Origin: Bursaphelenchus xylophilus
Lineage: Eukaryota; Nematoda; Chromadorea; Rhabditida; Aphelenchoididae
Length of the DNA: 64,000 nt
NCBI GenBank assembly: GCA_904066235.2
Contig: CAJFCV020000005.1
Span: 7,621,501-7,685,500 of the forward strand
Reading direction: 5' to 3'
Of this stretch, positions 11,573-22,088 are shown one piece after another. Positions within the stretch are counted from its first letter, which is position 1, and each line of letters starts with the position of its first letter. The translations under genes were made by a program, and so were the position numbers. The notes beneath the pieces were generated by a model. It was not told where the DNA came from. It ran no database searches and worked only from the letters and a program-made list of their open reading frames with translations.

Positions 11573-11891
11573 GGCGGAGAACGGCAGCGAGTGTCGATTG
11601 TAAAAGCTGCTCTGAAGAATCCAAAATATTTATTTTTAGATGAGGTAAGAGGTCGCTGGCCATAAAAAATGCAGCTTTCAAAAGAAAATGCAACAAGAAA
11701 ATGTATTCATGCTTCAGGCTACCTCTTCTCTGGACTCAGTTACCGAAAAAGAGATACAGAAAGCGTTGATGGAGGTTGTCAAAGACAAAACATGCGTCAT
11801 TGTTGCCTACTGCTTATCAACCATTGCTCACAACATTGTCTTTTTAAAAGACGGGCAATTTATTGCAACCCCCCGAACACCAAAGTTATAA
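11573..11891 (+). pseudogene. ABC half-transporter remnant (signature to H-loop)
   Basis: Two exon-like pieces, 11573-11644 and 11718-11891, are joined by GTAAG...TTCAG. The first encodes GGERQRVSIVKAALKNPKYL and FLDE, the ABC signature region and Walker B. The second encodes ATSSLDS (D-loop), then CVIVAYCLSTIAHN and a terminal stretch. The usual H-loop His-Arg-Leu-Ser is degraded to Tyr-Cys-Leu-Ser, the signature Leu-Ser before Gly-Gly is lost, and no Walker A exon is present upstream. The frame then ends in unrelated sequence. I read it as a dead fragment of the same ABCB6/HMT-1-type gene whose last exon lies at 7.5 kb. Confidence 0.8.
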
Positions 11892-11956
11892 TAAATTCGA
11901 ATAAAATTTTTTGAGATCGTAATTTCAATACATGTATGTTTTGTAAAACGTGTTCC

Positions 11957-13479
11957 TCAGTCAGTTGCTTGACGCGATCCACTGTGATTCGTGGACAACT
12001 GAGAGATCGGCGCTGTTCTCGATGGTTTCCCGGTAAAACTGTTCTCTGTCTTGCTCAATCCCCATCTTGTGGCAAAGCTCTCGAGGCCGAGTACTTTCAG
12101 CGCATACTTCCGATAAGTTTTGATGATAATCAAGGTCAGGATAGCGTTGGCCGCCGCTAACCAACTAATCACCGACATCACCCAGAGACCAGACCACTTG
12201 CAATTGAGCTTGAATTGCATGGATAGACACATGACGGAGATGGGCATCACCGCGAAGATGACGGCGTTTATGGTCTGTAAATGTAATTTAAAATGAAGAA
12301 AACAAAATGTGTAATACTTCAAATTGGATACACACATGTGTTACCACGTTATTTTTTTGTAGTTTCATTTGGTTATTATGATAAAAAAAGTTATACCTGA
12401 GCCAACAAACTTTTTGTGAACTGTTCTTGTAATCGAGTCGTCCGTTTGCTTCTTTCACCGCCTGATTTTACAATAAATTTCCAAGCCTTGTACGCGTAGT
12501 AAATACTAATGCCAAAACAAACTGTTGTTATTCCAAAGCTGACAAAGAAAAAGGCCAAAGTTCCAGAATCTCTCTAAAAAAATTATTTTCGATACTAAGC
12601 AAACCCTGAGGGCTTAATTGAACTTTGTGGACTCTGATGTTGCATTAGTTATACATTGTGTTTGAACGTTCAAAGTTCCACTTACAAAGTCCATGGCGTA
12701 TAAAAAGTGACTATTTCCGTTCTGATCAAACCATTCCTCATCAATTTGAGATAAGTAATAGTCAAAGCCTCTGGCCATTGCTTGATTAACCCCAATGACG
12801 GCTACGGCACCCATGCAAAGAGCTGTGGTTGACGTAATTAGAAGGTTGCGAAGGAGGACCGTGACTGGTGCTGAGGGTCTGAAATGAATTTTGAAGTAAC
12901 TTGGAAAGGCTGGGATAACAAATGCTGGGATAAAAAATTTAACAAATATGTATTCGGGTCTCAGCAAAAGATACAAGATTTCTCGTCCGATAGGCGAAAC
13001 TGTGGGGGGTCTTTTTTGGGGCCAAAAAAGAAGCCAAGAATTCTTATGGCATCCCTCACTTTGTAATAATCACATATCGATAGTGATAATGAGCCGGCAA
13101 TATCCACAATCCATGCATTCCCACAAAACAATGCGCAATCATTAGGTGATATCCAAAGTACTTGAACAAATTGAATTCCAAGCCATGGGGCATAACATAC
13201 ATGATGCCATTTTTGATCAGAAGTTGCTAAAATCACAATATCCGTCAGAATCACCGCTCTTGACAACAACGTTTTGAATCAACTTACATGCAAACTGATC
13301 CATTCGAAAGTTGAAAAGATAATATCAAATACCGCTCCAGTCAAAACAAGATAAGAATAGGATCTGAATTTGTCCGTAGAGGTCTTTAATATGGCGATGA
13401 CAAGGAAAACATTCAAAGTAAAGCCAAGAGCACAGGCAATTGTGTCATTTAGCCAGTGGATCAGTGGCAACTCTCCCAT
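11957..13479 (-). CDS. 7TM chemoreceptor, Str-type (5 exons, 392 aa)
   Basis: Exons are 13479-13288, 13226-13060, 13010-12686, 12573-12397 and 12274-11957. The translation has seven hydrophobic segments. TM1 carries N in GFTLNVFLVIAIL, TM2 is SYLVLTGAVFDIIFS, and the end of TM3 has PAHYHYRYVIIT, the YRY hallmark of the nematode Str superfamily. Later segments include LLAQTINAVIFAVMPISVMC and SWLAAANAILTLIIIKTYRK, followed by a long Ser/Thr-rich tail. Such receptors sit in ciliated sensory neurons and couple to G proteins. The exon 2-3 junction keeps frame only with a weak acceptor (CCCAAAAAAG at about 13011). The better-looking acceptor CCCACAG nearby would shift the frame, so the gene could be a young pseudogene or use this odd site. 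Confidence 0.8.
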
Positions 13480-14376
13480 ACTTTTCTATGCGGTCGTAAG
13501 TGAGTAATTGAAAAGCAACTCAAAATTTTATTCAAAGTGGGTGGGTTCAAAAGTGTTAAAACTAGAATTATATTAATACCTCAATTGTAAAACTGTTACA
13601 GAAGCCCGCAATGGCATATACTCTATAAGGTAAACCAGTCGATACGCGACACGCAATATTGTATTATTCATGTGAAAGAAAAAACAAATACCGACCTTTT
13701 CAAGTGTCAGTTTCACACCGCAAACGTGATCTTGTAGCCTAGTGTACATGTTCTCTTGTACATATACTATTACTACATTATGTACTTCGGTCGAATGTAG
13801 TTAATGATATCAGTCGGTGCCAAAAGTCCTGAGATTTTTTTTCGTCCCCCAAATACTGTCGCATCCCAAAAAATTGATTTGTCGCTGCGAAAAATGGGAA
13901 TCGCGCGCGACGTAAGGCAAAAAAGAACACCATTACAATCATTTTGAGCGGCGCAAAGCAGTTTTGTTTAGCTGAATTTTTCTGCAACATAATGTTTCTA
14001 CTAAATTTTCAGAGACTTTAGAGAGGGTGTAAAATAAAATTATGCACTGCCGCTTGTACTTGCATTTTTCCAAAGTTTGGTTTTCTCGGAACTTAAGATA
14101 TTGAAAGTGCAGAATAATTAAAAACACGAAAACGTGAGAAACAATATCCAATGATGAAATTGGTCAGATATACGACGCTGATGACAGATTGCAGCAATTT
14201 GCTGGCGGAGATAAAAGATTGTTGTTAACCAACAAACAAAAATTTTCTATCTTTGTGGTTTTCCATCAACAACTTTTATATGCGTTACTCATTTTGGTTT
14301 ATACAATTCATAGAGAACGTCACATATTTTTTATGTTCTCAAAGGATCAAACAACCTTTTTTTCGTAAATGGCGCG
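13480..14376. other. Intergenic region upstream of the chemoreceptor
   Basis: AT-rich, with no convincing gene. It should contain the promoter of the minus-strand receptor gene at 13479. I see no clear TATA box. Confidence 0.4.
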
Positions 14377-14613
14377 TCAATACTTGCGGGAAATCATTTG
14401 GAGGCAGACATTGGTAGGCAGTTCGTATAATACATAGTTTGTTGTCTGGGTTTCGATCATTCGCACGACATTGGCGGTCAACGAATGTGTCTCGCCGTCT
14501 TGTTGATTTGTAGCAGCATCTAGACGAGCTTTTGAAAACGCAAGAACAAGTCTAGAGTAAGCGCCTAAGAAACCCTGACAATAAGCCTGATCAACGCCTA
14601 AAAACGAACACAA
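14377..14613 (-). CDS. Possible terminal exon, unknown product
   Basis: A minus-strand frame preceded by a good acceptor (TTCGTTTTTAG, just inside the frame). It encodes GVDQAYCQGFLGAYSRLVLA and continues to VLYELPTNVCLQMISRKY before a stop, about 75 residues with balanced composition. I do not recognise a family, and no clear upstream exon appears within the next kilobase. It may be the last exon of a decayed gene. Confidence 0.3.
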   Translation of the reverse strand: MCSFLGVDQAYCQGFLGAYSRLVLAFSKARLDAATNQQDGETHSLTANVVRMIETQTTNYVLYELPTNVCLQMISRKY

Positions 14614-16169
14614 GGTTAGGTAACAGATTCACAAATTGCTAATAGCTCTACATGGTTCGACAGTTTCGACCCGACAACTTTAAAAATGACCAATGACTTT
14701 ATGCCCACAATGTCGGGCAAAAAATTAAGGTGTACCCTCAAACATTGGGCACATAATGCGTTCCCAACCATCTGCTGAAAATTCCGGCTCCTGTGTGCCC
14801 GTAAATGTCGTGTCCACACATGCCCAAACTGGCTACAATCATCGGCTCCCCGCAAATGCCTCAAATCGTTGCCCACAAACTTTGTACCGTGCCAGGCGTA
14901 CATGTTGCAAAACGGTTGAAAACGAAGAAAATTATTGTTCAAGGCGTCATTTTACAACGACCTTGAAAGTGAAGTTTATTGGCCGGATACGTACCTTTGC
15001 TGTGGAAAATGCATCAAAAATTATGACATACTATTTGTTGCATTTGCGAAAATTGAAAAAAGGTTAAGTTTGCTGACAACATTTGTATGTTGATCGCAGA
15101 ATTTAAAAATACATTTTTGGGGTATGTTGCAGAAGTTGTACGTATTACATACTATCAGCCCACGAAGCCGGCAAAAAAATTGAATTCTGGACGAGAAGGA
15201 GCCAATAGTTGAAATATTATAATAATATAAAAAGCTTCTAAATAAATGATTGCCCAAAACAGAAATAATACTCCATAAATAAATATTTTTTCAACGTAAA
15301 CATCTGAAAACGCATAAAGTTTTAAATTGAAATTGTGCTTGGCTGTTTTTGTTTTTCTAATTATTATATATAGCCCCTCTTATATTTCGACCTTTGAGAC
15401 GGATCTACCTACCGTAATGCTTGAAACAACAAGTCACAAAGTCGTATGGATATAAAATAGTTATATGCAATTTATGTTATTTGAACTCATTTTTATATCA
15501 GTCCAAATGGAGAGGGTCCGGTTTAGACTTCTAATTATTAATAAAACATTTGATGCAGAACATTCTTAACCATTATAGGAACCATCACACACTGACATAA
15601 TAACATTATAGGGATGATCAACACCTCTGGTCTATGTCCTAAACTATTTGGGAGTAAAAAGTTTGGATGATAAATTTAGATATAAATTTAAGTACATATT
15701 ATTAATAACAGAAAACTGGCCGGTAAAAAAAAGAAGTGATACGGTGAGATGCTGTGACGGGCGTTTTTAAGAAGGGGATTTGTAAGAAAATGGCAAGTTT
15801 TCTGATTGGGAAAAATACAAATAGGAAAAGGACAAGAGGTAATGGGAGGAAAGTTACTCCATATGGTACAAAGTTTGATAAAAATCTGGTAAAAGAAAGG
15901 TCAGTTTTTCGTGAACACATCTGAATTTTTAGCAAGCAGATTGAAAAACGGTTTTTAGTAGGCAAAAAATTAATTACCAATTAAAAAAATCAAGTTATGA
16001 CAAAAACGGATCTTTCCTCTGCCGGCTCTCGGCATTATGCGTACCTCCTTGTTGGCAAATTTTATTGAAGATTTAAATTGCAGCTGCAAAGATCGCTCTG
16101 AAACCCCAGAATTTTTATTTTGTTTTATGATAATTCAGAAATCTTCAAAATATTTTGTATTATATTATA
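14614..16169. other. Intergenic, no gene seen
   Basis: No convincing coding region. The part around 14690-14900 has several copies of a TGCCCACAA/TGCCCAAAC-like word on the plus strand, but no structure I can interpret. The rest is AT-rich. Confidence 0.35.
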
Positions 16170-16574
16170 TTAGGTTGGATAATATGTTATGACCATTTTC
16201 TTGCAAAAGTTTGAAGTCGATTATTTCCTAGCTCAGATCCCTTCATTGTTCAACATACTTATAGACTAATAGAGGGCTTATCGAAGTTTCATCTAGTGCG
16301 CATTGCAAAGTCTTACGGCATAGCCGCGATTTTCTATTGCTAAAAACTCGGAAGCGCCCCGATTTTGGCAGGGTACGAAACAACTCAAGTCACGTCTCTC
16401 TGCCAGCCGCTGCTGGTCTCGGATTGGTGTTATTGTAATCTTCAAGGGTCGTAGAAGACGCTGATTATAAAAAAAATAAAAAACCTACCCAGCGGTATGC
16501 TATTCAACTCTGAAAAAAGCATCATTAAAATTTTAGGAATTTTAGAAAATTATGGTCATAACTTATTATCCAAC
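16170..16574. mobile_element. Mariner-like MITE, internally deleted copy
   Basis: The left end is TTAGGTTGGATAATATGTTA followed by TGACCAT, with a TA just outside. The right end is the inverted ATGGTCATAACTTATTATCC; its outermost bases after CCAAC are mutated or lost. The internal sequence is the reverse complement of both ends of the larger copy at 23.2-24.4 kb, including the block around GTCACGTCTCTCTGCC. So this about 405 bp copy is a deletion derivative of the same family. The TIR style (TTAGGTTG) and TA target are typical of mariner elements. Confidence 0.85.
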
Positions 16575-19500
16575 ATTCATGTAACGGTCATTACGCAATA
16601 AAAAATAAAGCAAACTTATTTAACGGCTACTTAGAAGTTTAGATGTTCAACTCAATTGCAGCAATGTGGCCAAATTAACGGTGGAAATTTCGCCCACGTG
16701 ACCATATTTCTCAGTAATTCATATGACTGTGTTTTGGCCGTTGCGAGTTTTAAAAATGCCTGAAGGAAAAGATAGAAATTCAAACAATGTAACTAAAAAT
16801 TTTTAACGCTAGCAAAGGCTTACGGGTTCTTAACGTCTGACAGGTGCCTGAGGTATGGTAAACAGCTACGCAATATTGTTCCAAAATTTTGTTATTTCAA
16901 AACGGATTCAAAGATGACTTGTCCGAGAGGGCGCAATAACCAAAGACCACAGTGAATTAAGTACCGTAATTGTAATATACGTGATCAATGACATACCATG
17001 GTATGTCACTGTAGAATACCGTCTGGTCTTCCGGACAATATTTTCTATTTCAGAGCCCATGAAGTATACATATTATACGTGTTGTATAATACATTATACA
17101 AGTACAGAATTTAATGACGAAAAAGCTGTGGATGCGGTAGAAAGACGCGGAAAATATTTTGTAAATCGAAGAGGTAATAGCTATGCAAAAAGATAATTTT
17201 TTTGGGCTTTAAAATCTTATTTATAAAGGCAAAACGACCAACTTTAATTTCTGAGCCGCCAAACCATAACCCTTTATTAAAAGGGCATAATCAGACATCC
17301 GAAAGTTTTTTCGTCGAGCTTTTATTGTAGTTTTTCATTTAACTAAGGAAGCCAACCATGTGGATACCCAGTCGAACCTTGGAATCAAACAGCAACAATT
17401 CACAATTTTCAGCTGTCCTTGGCATAAATAAAGCGGTAGCAATTGGAACTGAGCATTCTCAGTTTTATGGGGGCATAACATTTAGACAAAGATCAAAACG
17501 TGACAGACGCTATGGCGGTAAACTGGAGCTTAGCATAAATAAAAACTTTCGAGTTGTAACAGTCACATTTTTTTGTCATGTTATGTATTACTGAGGGAAG
17601 TGCATGGATAATTGGTTCAAGGTTTCGCACATGTCAAGTTATTATTTCAATTTATTAACCCACGCTTCATAATCAGCGTCAAGGAGCTCAGCGGTAGAGC
17701 GGGAAAAACAGACAATCAAAACTAAATTCTCCAGATATCTGAGCTGTTACAACCTATACTCCCATCGCCTTATATACTGCACTCTACTATCTCAAGAGAA
17801 TCATGCGGCAGATTTACATAAGCCATTTTTAAATGTAATTATAGAAATTGCTCTCCTAAACTGTCCTCGCTTCGAAGAGATACCCCTAGATACGGTGGTC
17901 ATTACTTTGTTGCCAAGTCAAGATCTCTTGCATTTCTTGTGGCCATGTTATTCTTGGCACATACGGTAATCCGTTTCACAAGAGTTCGTATAAGATATCC
18001 GCTTCTAATACAATAATTGCTTCTTGCAAGTATCTCCTTGCCAAAGTACGATGAGATATGGACTTTGGTTGTTCAAAATACGCATAGATAAAAATAGATA
18101 ATCATAAAAATCGCTTTCACAGAAAACTAAAATGTCATTTTCCAAAAATAGAGGAACGAAGAAAATCTTTTTTTAAATCGCCTTATAGTCATCTTACAAT
18201 TAGGTTACCGTAGAAAGCTGATTTATCAAACTGATTTAAAAACTACCGCTACTCACCGCTAAAAAAAGTAAACTCTGCACAAAAGCATAACGAAATAAAT
18301 TACATTATGTAATACATAGCGTGTCTCTGCAGTTTGTCAGTTACAAAACCTCTTACCGCCTCTGCTTATAAATCTTGTAAATTAAACTCAATTTATTATT
18401 TTGTTCCACAAATAAAATTAGAAAAAAAATATTAATTCAATCCAATAACATGGGAGAAACCACCGTAGCAAAGTGCACAATAAATCCCATGACATATTGA
18501 ACCCATCGTTAACCAAAACTTGGCTCTTGTTACATGTATTAAATGAATGCAAAGTACAATAAAATAAACAATTTTATAAATTAATAGGTGCAATATAATG
18601 TTCTACGATTTATTCACCGGGTTTTTATGAAATTAGCAACGTTCATGATCAATTTCTGGTGTTTACAACTGAAATAAAAATAAAAAAATGTAAAACAAAC
18701 TGGTAAAGGACATTAAAGAGCCTCCGATCAGGAAGCGGACAAGTGGACGCTCAGTTTTTGATGACATTTGGAAGAGATTTTGATTAATTTTTTCAAACAC
18801 ATTCCGATTCCTTGATCGCACTTTGCAGAAACAGCCAAAGATCGTTAAATAGTTCCAAGATGTTTTTGCACAATACATGTAATGTCATCGGCAGCTTTTT
18901 TATTGGATTAACTTTCGTCGTGTCCAATTGTGCAAACTGTGGCTTTACAAGGCAATGTGTTGTAATGAAAGGTCATTCTTACCTCCATAACCTTCATTCT
19001 TATCCATCTTTTCTTACGATAGCCTACAAAAATTAATCTTTCCTCGAGCAAAACTTTTAAGTGTAATCTGCCGGATCCTAATTTATCGCCCTTATAAATA
19101 CATTCTTAGTATTTGAATGACTTTACGAACTGTCTTGGACTTCTTCGGGAATCTCAGCCAGTTTTGTTTATAGCAAAATCCATGTTTTCCCCCGCTTTTA
19201 TCGAACCAAACGCAATAAAACGCAAATCGTGCGCTTATATGCGAGCCCCAGCCCGCACGGTGCGTCGCTTGGGGAGATTCCGATGAGAGAGCGGCCCGCG
19301 GCGAAGAGGGCCCGCAGAGAGCGCAGCGACTAAAAAAAGAGAGAACCTCGTTATAACAACCACCCGCCTTTAAAAGAGGCAAGCAGAGCAAGGAAGGCTT
19401 TGTTACTCGGGACTTCCAATCTATATTTTATATGGGAAAACGACGATTATACGATTTAAAGATGTGTTTTATCACTCTGTCACTCTCTCAGCATCTTCAT

Positions 19501-19996
19501 TATAGCCGTTGTTTTGGCACTGAGCAAAATGTACTATGCTACCGTTTATTTACCCAATTTTTGGTTGTTTTCCTTTTAATTTTTGTTTATGAGGGAAAAT
19601 ATATCGACAAAACAGATGTTTTCAGGGGTATTCTGCTTTAAGGACTTGTATGCAAAACTTGATTTTATTGGCAAAACCTTTTTTACTACTTTATAAAGAG
19701 CGATATCAGTTGATCTGGGTCAAGCCTTATATTTTTTATGTAAAGCTTAACGATTTCATATAACTATGAATAAGTCGTATGATGTTTTTGACTAAGAACC
19801 ATCTAATTAAGACGATTAGACAGCTTCGGCTAATCTCCGACCGTCTCTAATCTCTCGGAAGTTGATGTGACACTTCGTTAAAATATAATAAACTTTGAGG
19901 CATCTCGTCACGATGATTTTTTACTTGAAATTCCCCTACAAATTTTCGATTCTTTTTGTATTTTTTACCTAAATTTATGCGATTTTTGATATTTAG
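16575..19996. other. Gene-poor region with a GC-rich block near 19.2-19.4 kb
   Basis: No convincing gene. Most of it is AT-rich with many stops on both strands. A short GC-rich block lies at about 19220-19335 and contains GCGGCCCGCGGCGAAG. It is about 700 bases upstream of the CENP-B-like gene and could be its promoter or an upstream noncoding exon. Confidence 0.4.
19983..19996 (+). promoter_or_regulatory. Probable trans-splice or 5' UTR splice acceptor
   Basis: The sequence TTTTTGATATTTAG ends directly at the ATG of the CENP-B-like gene. A U-rich tract plus AG immediately before a start codon is the usual layout of nematode spliced-leader acceptors. A cis-spliced 5' UTR intron would look the same. 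Confidence 0.45.
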
Positions 19997-21176
19997 ATGC
20001 TCTCGAATCTTTTGGAAGCCCCGTCATTGAGTGAAGAACAGAACGCTTCGAATGAAGACGGTCCAGGCTTCAGTATCGACATTTCTTCATTGATGAATTT
20101 ATCTAATTTGCAAGGCCAGAGCCCGCGAAAGCCCCAAGAAAAGAAACGTCGACACAGAATAAGCTTGGAGACCAAGAAAGCTATAATTGACATGCACGAT
20201 GCCAAGCTGCCTTTGAAGGTAATCTCCGCAAAATATGGGCTTACAAAATCGACCATTTCATCAGTAGTGAATCAAAGAAAAATTGTGGAACAAGCGTGGA
20301 CATTGGGAAGACAAGGGAAAAGTTCCAAACTGAGGAAAGGAAAGTACCCGGAGGTGGAACAAGGCATCTTAGATTGGATCAGTGCTGAGAGAGAGAAGGA
20401 CCCCGAAGTTCAATTTCCAGGACTTTTGATTCAGGTAAAACAACGAAGCTTTGAGAATGATGATTAAATTGATACTTTTTATATCCTGTGATATTTGCTT
20501 TCTATAAGACTTTTTTTAATACAAAAACAAAATTCAAAAATATTGATGATTTCAGGAGAAAGCCACAGAAATTGCAAAAAACTTGAATGTCGATTTTCAA
20601 GCATCTAATGGATGGCTTCAACGATTCAAGACTCGATTCCGTGTCTTCTTCAAGAATGGGACCCTCAATCGAGAAATTGATCCAGATCTTGCCCAAAAAC
20701 CCGAACTCAGTTCAGTCCCGTTAAGGAAGCGGAAAGTCGACGAGACCGAAGCCAGCTACTCTTCGGAAGAATTGCTGATATCTAAATGGCTTCGAGAATT
20801 CAAAGAGAGCTCGGATTCTGTGGTTGAAATAAAATCAGAGCCGATTACAATGGAAGAGCTGTTCGATGATCCCGCGGAAACTTCAGACGGCCCAGAAAAG
20901 GAAGTTCAAGATAAAGCAACGGCAACAATTGAGACAAGAACCGAGACAGAAGTCCTAGATAAAGATAAAAAGCCTCAGTTGGCAGTGAAAATCTGCGAAT
21001 CCACCCCTTTACCCAACGATCAACTTGTTCTTGAGCAAATCGAAGTTCCGAATTTGATTGAAGCAATCAAAGCATGTGATGTATTGTCCAGATACCTTCA
21101 AAGTCGACCAACTGGGAATTCAAGAGCTTTTCAACTGTTATTGGCATTAGAACGGGAGATTGTTCAAAGTTTGTAG
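19997..21176 (+). CDS. CENP-B/Tigger-type DNA-binding protein without DDE domain (2 exons, 352 aa)
   Basis: Exons are 19997-20434 and 20556-21176. Residues about 50-105 form a CENP-B N-terminal (Psq-like) helix-turn-helix: basic KKRRHRISLETKKAIIDMHD, then KVISAKYGLTKSTISSVV. Residues about 115-190 match a CENP-B/Tc5-type second HTH: GKYPEVEQGILDWISAERE, then NVDFQASNGWLQRFKTRF. Pogo-family transposases and CENP-B continue into a DDE nuclease domain of about 200-250 residues. Here the rest is acidic and low-complexity, with a sumoylation-like site (VEIKSEP) and a C-terminal helical segment ending LALEREIVQSL. This suggests a domesticated nuclear DNA-binding protein. The ATG directly follows a TTTAG acceptor at 19996, consistent with spliced-leader addition or a noncoding first exon. 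Confidence 0.82.
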
Positions 21177-22088
21177 AGCCTAAATGGACGTTAGGACTTA
21201 TTTTTGTTAACCTTTGCGGGTCTACAGTCTATTTTCCATACTAAGATATTAATATTTTATGGTCATTTGTATTTTTCCGTGTCTATATACTTTATCTTTA
21301 TCTTATCCGTTTTACTGTTGGATTATAAAGAAATACTGCGCTTTCACTCACACAAAACAGGTTTCTCTCGCTTATAACGGTCACGCTTTTGAGTGAATCG
21401 TTTAGTAATACCTTTTATTACGCATTTTCTATTTGTTATAATAAAATTATAACTTTAATGTTTTATTTTTTATAGAAGAGGCAATCTATAATGCCTTGTA
21501 AAATTTTTTTATGACTTTGTTAGATTTAAATGCCCCAGGGCATTGACAATTTGCGATTAGTAGAACAGCATGTGGTTCGAGCATGTTGAGTCAAGTCGAA
21601 AATTAATGGGCGTAACTAGAATAGACATGGGAGACTAGAATGAGTTACGGGAATTTGAAGTTCGTATTGTTTGTGACATTTTACATAATAACGAAATAGA
21701 TAATGACGTCAGCAAGCGTTGTAGAGTTGGGAATGGACGCTTTGCATACGTTTACTTTGATCTACTGTTTTCTCACATATTGGCAAATCGAAAGCAAACT
21801 GGACTCCCTTATTGCTTATGCTCAAAGTACATATATGTACATATTATATAACGCATACGTCGGCTTCTTAAACTGTTTTTTGCAAGACCCTTATATTAGG
21901 TTTATTTCGGATATATGATTAAAAAACATCAAAATTTGGACTGGCATTAACATTGAATTCATAAAAATAAACGGAAATATCCCACTGAATTACCAAGGAG
22001 ATCTGGTGTATCCATGGCTGTAAAGTCCTTTTCAAACAGAACGATAAGACAACATTTTGACCTCTTTTCCATTCTGATATCTTGCACA
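21177..22088. other. Intergenic between two plus-strand genes
   Basis: AT-rich, no gene recognised. It should hold the 3' UTR of the CENP-B-like gene and the promoter of the TRAF-like gene. An in-frame ATG at 22014 could extend the TRAF-like protein by 25 residues. Confidence 0.4.

Noticed and set aside
12961..13269. A continuous minus-strand frame through chemoreceptor exon 2
   Set aside because: It is a shadow: the conserved receptor reading (PAHYHYRYVIIT) is in another frame of the same DNA.
19092..19391. A 99-codon minus-strand frame over the GC-rich block
   Set aside because: The frame is open mainly because of the GC-rich sequence; there is no start context, splice partner or family signal.
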